Shown piece after piece: positions 50,430 through 58,783 of a DNA stretch of 64,000 nucleotides. The DNA lies in assembly GCF_024648825.1 (NCBI RefSeq), contig NZ_JANBBE010000012.1, positions 62,001-126,000 of the forward strand. The letters are read 5' to 3'. The stretch is from Lentzea californiensis. GTDB taxonomy: Bacteria; Actinomycetota; Actinomycetes; Mycobacteriales; Pseudonocardiaceae. The position numbers were made by a program, and so were the translations under genes. The stretch's first letter is position 1. Every line of letters begins with the position of its first letter. The notes beneath the pieces were generated by a model. The model saw nothing but the letters and a program-made list of their open reading frames with translations. It did no database searches and was not told the DNA's origin.

Positions 50430-51185
50430 TCAGACCTTCTCCCACAGCGCCGCCACGTTCGGCGGTTCCCAGCCGTTCAGCGACGTGTGCGCCTGACGGC
50501 AGCGGTAGGTCGAACCGCCGTAGGTGACGGTCTGACCGGCCGCGTACGACGTGTTCGCCGCCCACGTGCCACCGGCGGGCGGGGGCGTCGTGGTGCTGGA
50601 CGACGTGGTGGTCGTCGGAGGAGGAGTGGTGGTCGTGGTGGTGGGCGGCGGGGTCGTGCCTCCACCACCGTTGATGTTGAGGTCGATGCACGAGTAGAAC
50701 GCGTTCACCGTGTCGGCGATGTTCCAGATCGCGTACAGCTTCTGGCGGCCGGAGAACCCGCCGAGGTTGATCGTGTGCGTGGTCGGGTTGTTCGGCTGCT
50801 GGTTGTTGCCGGCGACGTAACCGACGCGCGTGTTACCGATGAAGTACTCGTAGTCGCGCGTGGAGTGCCGGGCGGTGAAGGTCCAGGTCAGCGACAGGGT
50901 CTGACCGGTGTTGGTGACCTTCCAGGGCAGCGAGTCGTTGTCGAGCGGCGCGAACGGACCGTTCGCACCACTGCAGTTCTTCAGGCCCTTGGGGCCCTCG
51001 GCACTCTGCGGCTCGTACTTCGCCTGGCCGCACAGGTCGACGGAGACGTCTCCCCTGGCACACTGCGCCGAACGACTGGCCGGCGACGACACGTAACCGT
51101 GGGCGCTCGCCGAACCGACCGGCGTGATCAGGACGATGGCAGGGACAGCGGCCATGACGAGCGCCGCTTTGCGCATGAGTTTCAT
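50430..51185 (-). CDS. AA10 lytic polysaccharide monooxygenase with CBM5/12 chitin-binding module
   Basis: A 251-residue secreted copper enzyme. Signal peptide 1-28, so mature protein begins HGYVSSPASR, giving the N-terminal histidine of the copper brace; the second is in FTARHSTRDYEYFIG. A Thr/Pro-rich linker and a C-terminal CBM5/12 (WAANTSYAAGQTVTYGGSTYRC...WEPPN) follow. It oxidatively cleaves chitin or cellulose. AAGGAG precedes the ATG. A DasR-type box lies about 100 bp upstream, which points to chitin. The downstream DUF305 lipoprotein may help with copper. Confidence 0.93.
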   Translation of the reverse strand: MKLMRKAALVMAAVPAIVLITPVGSASAHGYVSSPASRSAQCARGDVSVDLCGQAKYEPQSAEGPKGLKNCSGANGPFAPLDNDSLPWKVTNTGQTLSLTWTFTARHSTRDYEYFIGNTRVGYVAGNNQQPNNPTTHTINLGGFSGRQKLYAIWNIADTVNAFYSCIDLNINGGGGTTPPPTTTTTTPPPTTTTSSSTTTPPPAGGTWAANTSYAAGQTVTYGGSTYRCRQAHTSLNGWEPPNVAALWEKV

Positions 51186-51285
51186 ACTTCCGAACTCCTT
51201 GGATCGTTCCCAAACGGGTTGACCCGTAAGCAGGGGGCGGGAACCGGGAGCGCTCTAGATCGCTCGCCGATCCAGTTTCGGTCTG

Positions 51286-51297
51286 TGGTCTAGACCA
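51286..51297. promoter_or_regulatory. DasR-type (dre) operator upstream of the LPMO gene
   Basis: TGGTCTAGACCA is a perfect 12-bp palindrome, identical to the core of the DasR-responsive element that governs chitin and GlcNAc genes in streptomycetes. It lies 101-112 bp before the LPMO start. A second palindrome ACGGGT-TG-ACCCGT sits at 51214-51227. Confidence 0.7.
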
Positions 51298-51464
51298 TAA
51301 ACCGGGATTTGGAAAACGGTCAAGCGATCACCGGATGCGAACCGAAAACTGGCGCCTGCCAACAAGTTCACGCTCGCTGACAACGTTTACTACCCCATTC
51401 GGGTCACCGGATCGGACCAGCCGGCCCAGTGGTACGAACCCCGCACACTGGGTATCCCCGTGCC

Positions 51465-51938
51465 ATGCGTGAATTCGACGAGCCCAGCAGGGCAGCCGGC
51501 CCCGGCGTTGTCACCGACGGCCCCGCGGGCGCTCCGACGGTCCTCGTGATCGATCCAGCGGGAGAAGCCGTCCACGACGAGATCCCGGCGACCTGGCGGC
51601 CGCTGACCGAGCACCTGCGGATCGTGTGGCTGCGCGCTCCCGCCGCACCGACCTGGAAGTCCACAGTGGACACCGTGTTGACCAGGCACCGCGACGACAC
51701 GCACGCCGTGCTCGACGTGCTCACCAGCGGACCGCTCGCGGCCGACGTCCTGGACCTCGTGGGATCCCACCAGGACCTCGTGCGCTCAGTCCTGCTGGTC
51801 GATCCCGAGATCCAGGTCGACGCCCCGTTCGCCCAGGTCATCCCTCACACGAACACCACCCCGGTACCGCTCCCGCTCGGCCACCCGGACGTGGTCCAGG
51901 GCGTGCTCGCGGCGCTCGAACTCCACCGAACCACTTAG
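51465..51938 (+). CDS. Hypothetical protein, alpha/beta-hydrolase-like
   Basis: A 157-residue protein: GAPTVLVIDPAGEAVHDEIPA, then LRIVWLRAP and HAVLDVLTSGPLAADVLDL resemble the first strands and the strand-turn-helix of alpha/beta hydrolases. The expected nucleophile position reads TSGPL, with no G-x-S-x-G, so it may be non-catalytic. Start at ATG 51465 with TATCCC 6 nt upstream, a weaker -10-like hexamer. Confidence 0.6.
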   Translation: MREFDEPSRAAGPGVVTDGPAGAPTVLVIDPAGEAVHDEIPATWRPLTEHLRIVWLRAPAAPTWKSTVDTVLTRHRDDTHAVLDVLTSGPLAADVLDLVGSHQDLVRSVLLVDPEIQVDAPFAQVIPHTNTTPVPLPLGHPDVVQGVLAALELHRTT

Positions 51939-52014
51939 GCTGCGAAACTTTCGCTGAACCGGACACATCGGCCACCCGTATCCCTCGGCAGGGAACCGCG
52001 AGACGGGAGGCTTC

Positions 52015-52554
52015 ATGCGAGCGCGTCTGCTCATCATCGTGCTAGGGCTGGTTGCGCTGACGGGCTGTTCAACGGTCGGCGGAGGCTCGGGCGAACCGGC
52101 GGCCAACGAGGCGGACGCAACGTTCTCGTTGCAGATGATCCCGCACCACCACCAGACGATCGAGATCGCCAAGGTCGCCATGCAGAAGTCCAAGGACGAC
52201 TTCGTGGTCAACGTGGCGGACAAGATCGCCAACGCCGAGACCGGCGAGATCGAGCAGATGGCCACCTACCTGCGCAGCTGGAACATCCAGGTGCCCGGCA
52301 ACGACGCCAACGCCACGCACAAGATGGCGGGCATGATGACCGTCAAGGACGTCGAGGCGCTCAAGGCCGCCACCGGCAAGCAGTACGACGACCTCTTCCT
52401 CGCGACCCTCTCCCGCCACCTCCGCAGTGGCGTGGACATGGCGAAGACCGCCCAGGCCAAGGGCGAGCACATCGGCTCGAAGGCCCTGGCAGGGAAGATC
52501 ATCGTGTCGCAGACCGAGGTGCTGGACCAGATCGCCGCCAAGCAGAAGTCCTGA
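52015..52554 (+). CDS. DUF305 lipoprotein
   Basis: A 179-residue exported lipoprotein with lipobox ALTGC (Cys 18) and a DUF305 domain with FSLQMIPHHHQTIEIAKVAM and LFLATLSRHLRSGVDMA. The HHH cluster and methionines suit copper binding. GGGAGG precedes the ATG. It is a paralogue of the gene at 49829 but is transcribed alone. Confidence 0.88.
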   Translation: MRARLLIIVLGLVALTGCSTVGGGSGEPAANEADATFSLQMIPHHHQTIEIAKVAMQKSKDDFVVNVADKIANAETGEIEQMATYLRSWNIQVPGNDANATHKMAGMMTVKDVEALKAATGKQYDDLFLATLSRHLRSGVDMAKTAQAKGEHIGSKALAGKIIVSQTEVLDQIAAKQKS

Positions 52555-52708
52555 CACCGCACCAGGACCAGCACGCCAATCACACGTCCGCAGCCGCGAA
52601 GGCAGTGGGCGTGTCGGCGTGTCCGCTGCACCTCAACGCAACGGCGAAGCCGAGCCGAGCCGACGCAAGCCGGCCCGCGCGGTCCCAACCCGCCATCCAC
52701 AGGCCCCG

Positions 52709-54244
52709 CTAGGGCGCCACGGGTCCAGACCGGTAGAGGTCCTCGCCGGCCCACCGGATCCGGTCCTCGAAGCCGAACCCAGGCGCAGCGACGAAGTTGG
52801 CCGCGTCGTCCACCGAACCCGAGCCGTCGTACCGCGCCCGCAACGGATACGCGAACACCGGCCGGGTGCGCACGACCTTGCCGTCCGAGTCACGCCCCGT
52901 GGCCAAGATGCGGGACGGTGCCGAGCCGCCCTCGACCCACGACACGAGCGCGCGGAACGGGTCGAAGTCGGTCAGCGTGTCGCCGCCGGCGCAGTGCCAC
53001 ATCGACGGTACGACGAAAAGCCTTGCCCAGGACGGGGTCTTGCCGCCGGTGAGGCGTTGCCAGTAGTCGAGCGTGCCCTCGAACGGGATGCCCTGGTCGC
53101 CCGCGCCGTGCCAGATGATCAGCTTGCCGCCGGCGCGCTGGAACGCGCGCAGGTCCAGCGAGAGCGAGTTCGCCTTCACGGTTTCGGGGACCAGGCGCCG
53201 GAACTCGCGGACGGTGAACTCGAAGGACTCCAGCGACGAGTGCGGTTCGCCGATCGGGTAGACGAGGTGCTTGAGGCCGTTGTCGGCCAGTTCGGGGGCG
53301 ATGCCCCTGCCCAGTCCGGGAGACGGGTTCAGCCAGAACGTCCACGAGATTTCGGAACCGTAGGGCTGGCCGCCGGGGTAGAGCCGCACGCCGCCGTCGG
53401 ACGGGCCGGCGTAGAGGCGGCGGACGCGGGCGATCTCGTCGTCGGTCAGCTGGCCCGTCAACGCACCCGGATCGAACTCGCACAGGCGCGGATCGTCGAT
53501 CTGGCCGTCGACGAGACCGTCCAGGCCGTCGCAGGCCGCCATCACCGCGTTGTGCAGCAGGACGATCTTGTCGTTCGGGATGGTGTTGCGCGCGATCCAC
53601 GCCTGGTAGCCGATCAGCGCGGTGTAGTACGCGCCCGGCGCGGCCGCGATGATGCCGTCGAAGTCCCGCGGGTAGCGCTGGGCCAGGAGCAGGCCCTCGC
53701 GGCCGCCGTTGGAGCAGCCGCTGAAGTACGACTTCGACGGTGCCTTGCCGTAGAAGACCGAGATGATGTGCTTCGACACCTTCGACAACGCGTGGGGCGC
53801 GCGGAAGAAGTAGTCGTCGCGGGCCTTCTGGTCCGAAGCGGCCCACGTCGTGTCGAACGGGTTCTCCGGCGGGGCCTGGTGTCCGTCGTCCGTCGCGGCC
53901 ACCGCGGCGTCACCGAAGGCGGGCCCGCAGCCGGACGGAAAGGACGGATCGCCGATGGCTCCACAGAATCCGCCACAGCCGTACTGGTGGTAGCGGCCCT
54001 GGTAGCCGCGCACCGGCAGCTTCAGCTGGAAGCCGATGTTCGGTTCGATCGTGCCGCGGACGTCGCAGAACTCCTTGGCACCAGTGACAACGGCGGCGGA
54101 CGCGACGCGCGTGCGGGCGTCCGGCACGTCGAACGAACGCACCAGATCGGCGCACGAACGCGTGGGAGCAGTGGCGGCGGCGGGAGCGATGCCCGCCGCC
54201 ACTGTTCCCAAGACAGTGAGCGATGTCAACAACTTGCGGAACAT
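52709..54244 (-). CDS. Secreted tannase/feruloyl-esterase family protein
   Basis: A 511-residue exported esterase. Signal peptide 1-25. The tannase/feruloyl esterase family signature is clear: YFSGCSNGGREGLLLAQRYP carries the nucleophile serine in G-C-S-N-G-G, with the partner cysteine later. An aspartate and the catalytic histidine lie in IWHGAGDQG and SMWHCAGG (C-terminal third). It cleaves aromatic esters from plant polysaccharide or tannin. A SD GGGGGAAGGA lies within a hairpin at 54255-54281. Confidence 0.9.
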   Translation of the reverse strand: MFRKLLTSLTVLGTVAAGIAPAAATAPTRSCADLVRSFDVPDARTRVASAAVVTGAKEFCDVRGTIEPNIGFQLKLPVRGYQGRYHQYGCGGFCGAIGDPSFPSGCGPAFGDAAVAATDDGHQAPPENPFDTTWAASDQKARDDYFFRAPHALSKVSKHIISVFYGKAPSKSYFSGCSNGGREGLLLAQRYPRDFDGIIAAAPGAYYTALIGYQAWIARNTIPNDKIVLLHNAVMAACDGLDGLVDGQIDDPRLCEFDPGALTGQLTDDEIARVRRLYAGPSDGGVRLYPGGQPYGSEISWTFWLNPSPGLGRGIAPELADNGLKHLVYPIGEPHSSLESFEFTVREFRRLVPETVKANSLSLDLRAFQRAGGKLIIWHGAGDQGIPFEGTLDYWQRLTGGKTPSWARLFVVPSMWHCAGGDTLTDFDPFRALVSWVEGGSAPSRILATGRDSDGKVVRTRPVFAYPLRARYDGSGSVDDAANFVAAPGFGFEDRIRWAGEDLYRSGPVAP

Positions 54245-54254
54245 GAAGCGTCCT

Positions 54255-54281
54255 TCCCCCTGTGTCGGACGTACAGGGGGA
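54255..54281 (-). promoter_or_regulatory. Hairpin over the tannase ribosome-binding site
   Basis: TCCCCCTGT and ACAGGGGGA are exact 9-bp inverted arms. On the minus strand the second arm ends in GGGGGA, part of the Shine-Dalgarno sequence of the tannase gene. It could terminate the upstream permease transcript or mask the ribosome site. Confidence 0.4.
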
Positions 54282-54290
54282 GTTTTCCAG

Positions 54291-56264
54291 CTAACTGACG
54301 TGCACGCGTGGCCTTCGAGTCGGATCCGACTCAGCCGAGCGGATGATTTCGCGTACGACCGGAGGCGTGTCGCCGCGACCGAGGATCAGGTAGCGGAAGA
54401 GGTGCGCCAGCGGGTTCCCCTCCGACCACTCGAAGTGCGCGTGCGGGATCACGCCGGTCGAGTCGCGCAACGCCAGCAGGATCGCCGCGATCGCGTTCGG
54501 TGAGGCGGGAGCGGAGGCACGCAGGACGCGGTGGCCGTCCACCTCGACGCCGGAGACGCACAGGACGTTGCTGAACGCCGACGGGTCGACGATGTCGATC
54601 TCCAGGAAGATCACGTCCGCGGATCCCGGCACCGGGTTCATGCCGCGCTGCTCGGCCTCCTTCTCGTCGTACTCCGCCTTGTCTCCGACCTGGCGGCGGT
54701 TCGCGATCAACGTGATCAGGCCGTCGTTCGCGATCGTGTCGGTGATGAACCGGCGGGCCTGCTCGTCGAACTTGATCCTGTCGACGCGCAGTTCGGTCGT
54801 GCGCGAGATGCGCGACACCAGGGAGATCACCACGATGCCGATGATGAAGCCGATCGAGATCGTGATGCCGTCCGGCTTCTCGATCACGTTCTCCACCAGC
54901 GCGTACAGCAGCACCAGCGTCAGCACGGTGAACCCGATGCCCGCGCCGCGCTGCCTCTTGCGCCACGCGGAGACCGTCACCGCGAACGATCCGGACACCA
55001 TCATCGCCAGGATTCCGGTGGCGTAGGCGCCGGCCTGCTCGTTCACGTCGGCGTTGAAGATGATCGTGATGATGATGCAGATGACCGTGTAGACGATCAC
55101 GACGGGACGGACGGCCCGGCCCCATTCCGGCGCCATGCCGTAAGAAGGCAGATAGCGCGGCACGATGTTGATGAGGCCGGCCATCGCCGAGGCACCGGCG
55201 AACCACAGGATCAGGATGCTGCTGATGTCGTAGACCGTGCCGAACACCTCACCGAGGAGTTCGTGGGCGAGATAGGCCAGCGCACGACCGTTCGCGGGGC
55301 CGCCGGGCGCGAACTTGTCCTGCGGCACCAGCACGGTGGTGATGAACGACGTCGCCACCAGGTACACCGACATGATCAGCGCGGCGGTCGTCAGCAGCTT
55401 GCGGGTGTTGCGCACCCGGCTGTCGAGGCGCTTCTCCGGCGTGTCACCGGACGCCGCGACCAGCGGCATCATGCTCACACCGGTCTCGAAGCCGGACAAA
55501 CCGAGCACCAGCAACGGAAACGCCAGGATCGCCGGGCCGATGACACCGAAGAACCCGCCGCCGTGCGCGCCCAGCGCCGACACCCAGCGGTCGAGCGCGT
55601 CCGGCGTCGCGAAGACGTCCACGAGCCCCACCACGGCCACCACGGCGTTCAGCGCGAGGAACACCACTACCAGCGGAATCGCGACGCCCACGGCCTCGCT
55701 GAAGCCCATCAGGAACACGCCGCCGAGGATCACCAGCAGCACGATCGTCAGCAGGAGCTCCGTGCCGTGCAACGACTCCGGCACGTACGGGTTCTCGAGC
55801 GCGTGCACCGAGGCGTCGGCGGCGGACAGCGTGATCGTGATGATCCACGACGTCGCCACGAACCCCAGCAGCACCAGCACGAAGATCTTGCCGCGCCAGA
55901 ACGGCAGCAGGTCCTCCAGCATCGCCACGGAGCCCTGGCCGTTGGGGCTCTCCCGCGCCACCCTCCGGTACATCGGCAGCATGCCGAACAGCGTCAGCGC
56001 CACGATGAGCAACGTCGCCAGCGGGGACAACGCGCCTGCCGCCAGAGCGGCGATGCCGGGCAGGTACGACAGGGTGGAGAAGTAGTCGACGCCGGTGAGC
56101 GTCATGACCTTCCACCACGGGTGCGGCTTGGCGTGCGACTCGGGGCTCTCGGGACCCGAGGGCGCCACTCTGTCCGCGAGCAACCACCTGCCCAGCGGTC
56201 CGCCGGGAGGAGCCGGCCGTTCCGGACTCGGAACCTCGGCGGGGATGGCGAACTCCGTGCTCAT
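54291..56264 (-). CDS. APC-superfamily amino-acid permease with cytosolic C-terminal domain
   Basis: A 657-residue permease with about 12 helices (residues 45-500): VMTLTGVDYFSTLSYLPGIA, then LSGFETGVSMMPL and later helices through VVISLVSRI. A cytosolic tail of about 150 residues follows (ELRVDRIKFDEQARRFI...). This matches the long actinobacterial APC permeases. Likely substrate amino acid or related cation. ATG 56264 is used; four more codons upstream are possible. Confidence 0.87.
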   Translation of the reverse strand: MSTEFAIPAEVPSPERPAPPGGPLGRWLLADRVAPSGPESPESHAKPHPWWKVMTLTGVDYFSTLSYLPGIAALAAGALSPLATLLIVALTLFGMLPMYRRVARESPNGQGSVAMLEDLLPFWRGKIFVLVLLGFVATSWIITITLSAADASVHALENPYVPESLHGTELLLTIVLLVILGGVFLMGFSEAVGVAIPLVVVFLALNAVVAVVGLVDVFATPDALDRWVSALGAHGGGFFGVIGPAILAFPLLVLGLSGFETGVSMMPLVAASGDTPEKRLDSRVRNTRKLLTTAALIMSVYLVATSFITTVLVPQDKFAPGGPANGRALAYLAHELLGEVFGTVYDISSILILWFAGASAMAGLINIVPRYLPSYGMAPEWGRAVRPVVIVYTVICIIITIIFNADVNEQAGAYATGILAMMVSGSFAVTVSAWRKRQRGAGIGFTVLTLVLLYALVENVIEKPDGITISIGFIIGIVVISLVSRISRTTELRVDRIKFDEQARRFITDTIANDGLITLIANRRQVGDKAEYDEKEAEQRGMNPVPGSADVIFLEIDIVDPSAFSNVLCVSGVEVDGHRVLRASAPASPNAIAAILLALRDSTGVIPHAHFEWSEGNPLAHLFRYLILGRGDTPPVVREIIRSAESDPTRRPRVHVS

Positions 56265-56291
56265 GGCGCAGAGCATGCCACCGTCAGCTGA

Positions 56292-58421
56292 TCACGGCCG
56301 GAACTCGGCCGGGAAACCAGCCTCCTGAACGGACAATCCGGACGGACGCAGCGTTCCGATGCTGCCCTGGGTGTGCAGATCGAGAAAAAGGTCCACAACG
56401 TCCGGATCGAACTGCTGCCCCCGGCCCGACCAGAGTTCCCGCCTCGCACGGCTTTCGTCCAGCGCCGTCTGATGTGGACGATTCGACCTCATCGCGGCCC
56501 ACGCCACGCACACGGACAGGATCCTGGCTTCCGCGCGGATGTCGGCGCCGCGCAGGCCGTCCGGATAGCCGGCGCCGTCGTAGCGTTCGTGCTGCTGCCT
56601 GATGACGTGCGCCACACCCGCGAACCCCGGCACCATCCGCGCGAGCCGGTAGCCGAAGTCGGGGTGCTGGCGCAGCAGCCGCCATTCCTCTTCGGACAAT
56701 GCGCCGGGCTTGGTGAGCACGACCTCGGGAATGATGACCTTGCCGATGTCGTGCAGGCGCCCGGCGAGCTGGGTGACCCTGATCGTGGGCGCGTCGAGCC
56801 CGAACTCCCCCGCGGCCACACCGGCCCAGCGCGACACCGACCGGCTGTGGTCGTAGCGGTGCAGCCAGCCGTCCACCCTGTCGGCGACCTGGCAGAGGAA
56901 CTCCGCCATCGCGCCGTCGGTGTCCGGGTCGACCGCGGGCAGCGGCTCCGGGCCGACCGCGATCCTGTTGCGCCCGGCCGCTTTCGCCGCGTACAGGGCA
57001 CGGTCCGCGATCACCACGATGTCGTCGGGACCGTCGCCGTGCGTCGGGAAGCTCGCCGAGCCGACCGACACCGTGACGAACAACGGGATGTCGTCGTTGC
57101 CCGCGTTGACCGGGATCGGTTTCTCCGCAACGCGTTCACGCAACCGGTTCGCGATCACGGACAACCGGCCTGGACCGGCGTCCGGCACCAGCAGCGCGAA
57201 CTCCTCGCCGCCGTACCGGGCGAGCACCTCACCGGCCCTGGACGCCGCGCGCAGCCGTGCCGCGACCTCCATCAGCACGTCGTCGCCCGCGGGGTGGCCG
57301 TAGTTGTCGTTGATGGACTTGAAGCGGTCGACGTCGATGATGAACACCGCGACCGACCCGTCGCCCCGCCGGGCGCGGGAGATCTCCAGCGGCAGCTGGG
57401 CCTCGAAGAACCTGCGGGTGTGCAGCCCGGTGAGGCTGTCGGTGATCGCGAGCTTGCGCTGGTCCGCGACCAGCCCCGCGAGGCGCGCGATGATCAGCAG
57501 CGACAGCAGCCCGCTGCCGGCGGCGATCACCAGCACGTCCTGCGACGACTGGCCCACGTCGTGCACCAGCATCAGGACCGGGGCGGCGAGGGCGGCCGAG
57601 CACAGCGCGATGAGCCGGCCGCGGCTCAGCCCGACGTCCTTGACGTGCCCGCGGTCCACGAGCCGCGCCATCGTCGGGTGCAGCGCCGCCGCGCCGATGC
57701 ACAGGTTCGCCGACAGCCAGATGGCGTCGAGGAAGTTGCCCGCGTGGTAGCTGCCGTCGAGGCGCTGCAGCACGTAGATCGTGTCCGCGGTCAGGATGCC
57801 GAGCAGGTTGCACGTCAGCAGGACGAACGCGCGCGGCCGGGGGCCCGCCCCGAAGATCAGCCGCAACGCCACCACGAACAGCGCCAGGTCCATCATCGGG
57901 TAGCCGAGCGACGCGATCTTCACCAGGACCGGTGAGGTGAGGCGGGCCTGCGGGCCGATCATGTAGAGCCAGGACGCCATGCCCGCGACGACGGCGAGCA
58001 CCGCGGCGTCGAGCAGGCTCGGCAGGTCGAGGCCCGGGGTGCGGCGGCGGATCAGCAGGATCACACCCGCGACCATCAACGGGTAATGACCCAGGTAGAA
58101 GATGTCCGCGTACGACGGGTAAACCGTGTACTCGAAGATGTAGTGCGATGCGTAGAACGTCAGGTCGGCGATCGCGTAAACGACCTGGCTGAGTGCGAGT
58201 AACACCCATGGCCGCCTCCATTGGGGGCGGTTGCGCTTGACACCCGCGAATGTCGCGATCGCGGCCGAAGCACTGATCGTGCAGTAGAGCACCACCCGAA
58301 CCGTTTGCCCCGTCGTCCCCGCGGGACTCACCGGGATCAGGTAGTAGAGGCCCAGCAGCAGGTGACCCGCCACCAGGTACATCCACCAGGCCCCGGTGTG
58401 GCCGGTACGGAAGATGGTCAC
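56292..58421 (-). CDS. Membrane GGDEF protein with degenerate HD-GYP domain
   Basis: A 709-residue protein. About eight helices occupy residues 1-320. A GGDEF domain follows with intact active site GGEEF (near 402) and RAGE in place of the RxxD I-site. The C-terminal HD-GYP domain keeps LHDIGKV (HD near 556) but reads QQHERYDGAGYP for HHE and VCVAWAAMRSNRPH for VADAFDAMTSDRPY, so a metal-binding aspartate is missing. It probably makes cyclic di-GMP but may not degrade it. Divergent from the AfsR-type gene at 58784. Confidence 0.88.
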   Translation of the reverse strand: MTIFRTGHTGAWWMYLVAGHLLLGLYYLIPVSPAGTTGQTVRVVLYCTISASAAIATFAGVKRNRPQWRRPWVLLALSQVVYAIADLTFYASHYIFEYTVYPSYADIFYLGHYPLMVAGVILLIRRRTPGLDLPSLLDAAVLAVVAGMASWLYMIGPQARLTSPVLVKIASLGYPMMDLALFVVALRLIFGAGPRPRAFVLLTCNLLGILTADTIYVLQRLDGSYHAGNFLDAIWLSANLCIGAAALHPTMARLVDRGHVKDVGLSRGRLIALCSAALAAPVLMLVHDVGQSSQDVLVIAAGSGLLSLLIIARLAGLVADQRKLAITDSLTGLHTRRFFEAQLPLEISRARRGDGSVAVFIIDVDRFKSINDNYGHPAGDDVLMEVAARLRAASRAGEVLARYGGEEFALLVPDAGPGRLSVIANRLRERVAEKPIPVNAGNDDIPLFVTVSVGSASFPTHGDGPDDIVVIADRALYAAKAAGRNRIAVGPEPLPAVDPDTDGAMAEFLCQVADRVDGWLHRYDHSRSVSRWAGVAAGEFGLDAPTIRVTQLAGRLHDIGKVIIPEVVLTKPGALSEEEWRLLRQHPDFGYRLARMVPGFAGVAHVIRQQHERYDGAGYPDGLRGADIRAEARILSVCVAWAAMRSNRPHQTALDESRARRELWSGRGQQFDPDVVDLFLDLHTQGSIGTLRPSGLSVQEAGFPAEFRP

Positions 58422-58783
58422 ACGAGACCCCTCGTTCTACGACATCGGTCGAGCCAGGTGATGATGCCCGACTTGGGATGATCGCGGCACCGTCGTTACT
58501 CCAATGAGGTGACCCACCATTACGACGCTACCGCAAATCCCTGTTCTGTTTTCCACCACTGCGACTGCGTTGATCTCGCTGGTCGCCGATCCGTGCCCGT
58601 GGGTGGTACCCGACGATTTTCGCACGACTTTTCGCTGCTCGGCGGTGATTCGCGCACCTTGTGCCACTGTTATTTCCGACCCGTTGGTCGGTAAACGCGT
58701 TCACAAGACCTTCGTCGTTGACCGTTGCTCGTACGGGGTCGCGGATGAGGTGGGCGTGACGATCAACGGACTATCGTGAGCCG
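58422..58783. other. Divergent intergenic region, no gene seen
   Basis: 362 nt between the GGDEF gene and the AfsR-type gene, with lower G+C than the flanks. It holds a small hairpin CCGAC/GTCGG near 58678-58690, scattered CGTT motifs without regular spacing, and a -10-like TATCGT next to the right gene. Short frames inside it show no protein-like features. Confidence 0.5.
58772..58777 (+). promoter_or_regulatory. -10 element TATCGT for a leaderless transcript
   Basis: TATCGT ends 6 nt before GTG 58784; no Shine-Dalgarno sequence is present. Confidence 0.45.

Noticed and set aside
58682..58730. CGTT repeats as a SARP site before the third AfsR-type gene
   Set aside because: Spacings (16, 18 and 7 bp) do not follow the 11-bp rule seen at 1941-1968.
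58509..58779. Short plus-strand frames in the intergenic region
   Set aside because: No ribosome site, no domain, and base composition unlike the flanking genes.
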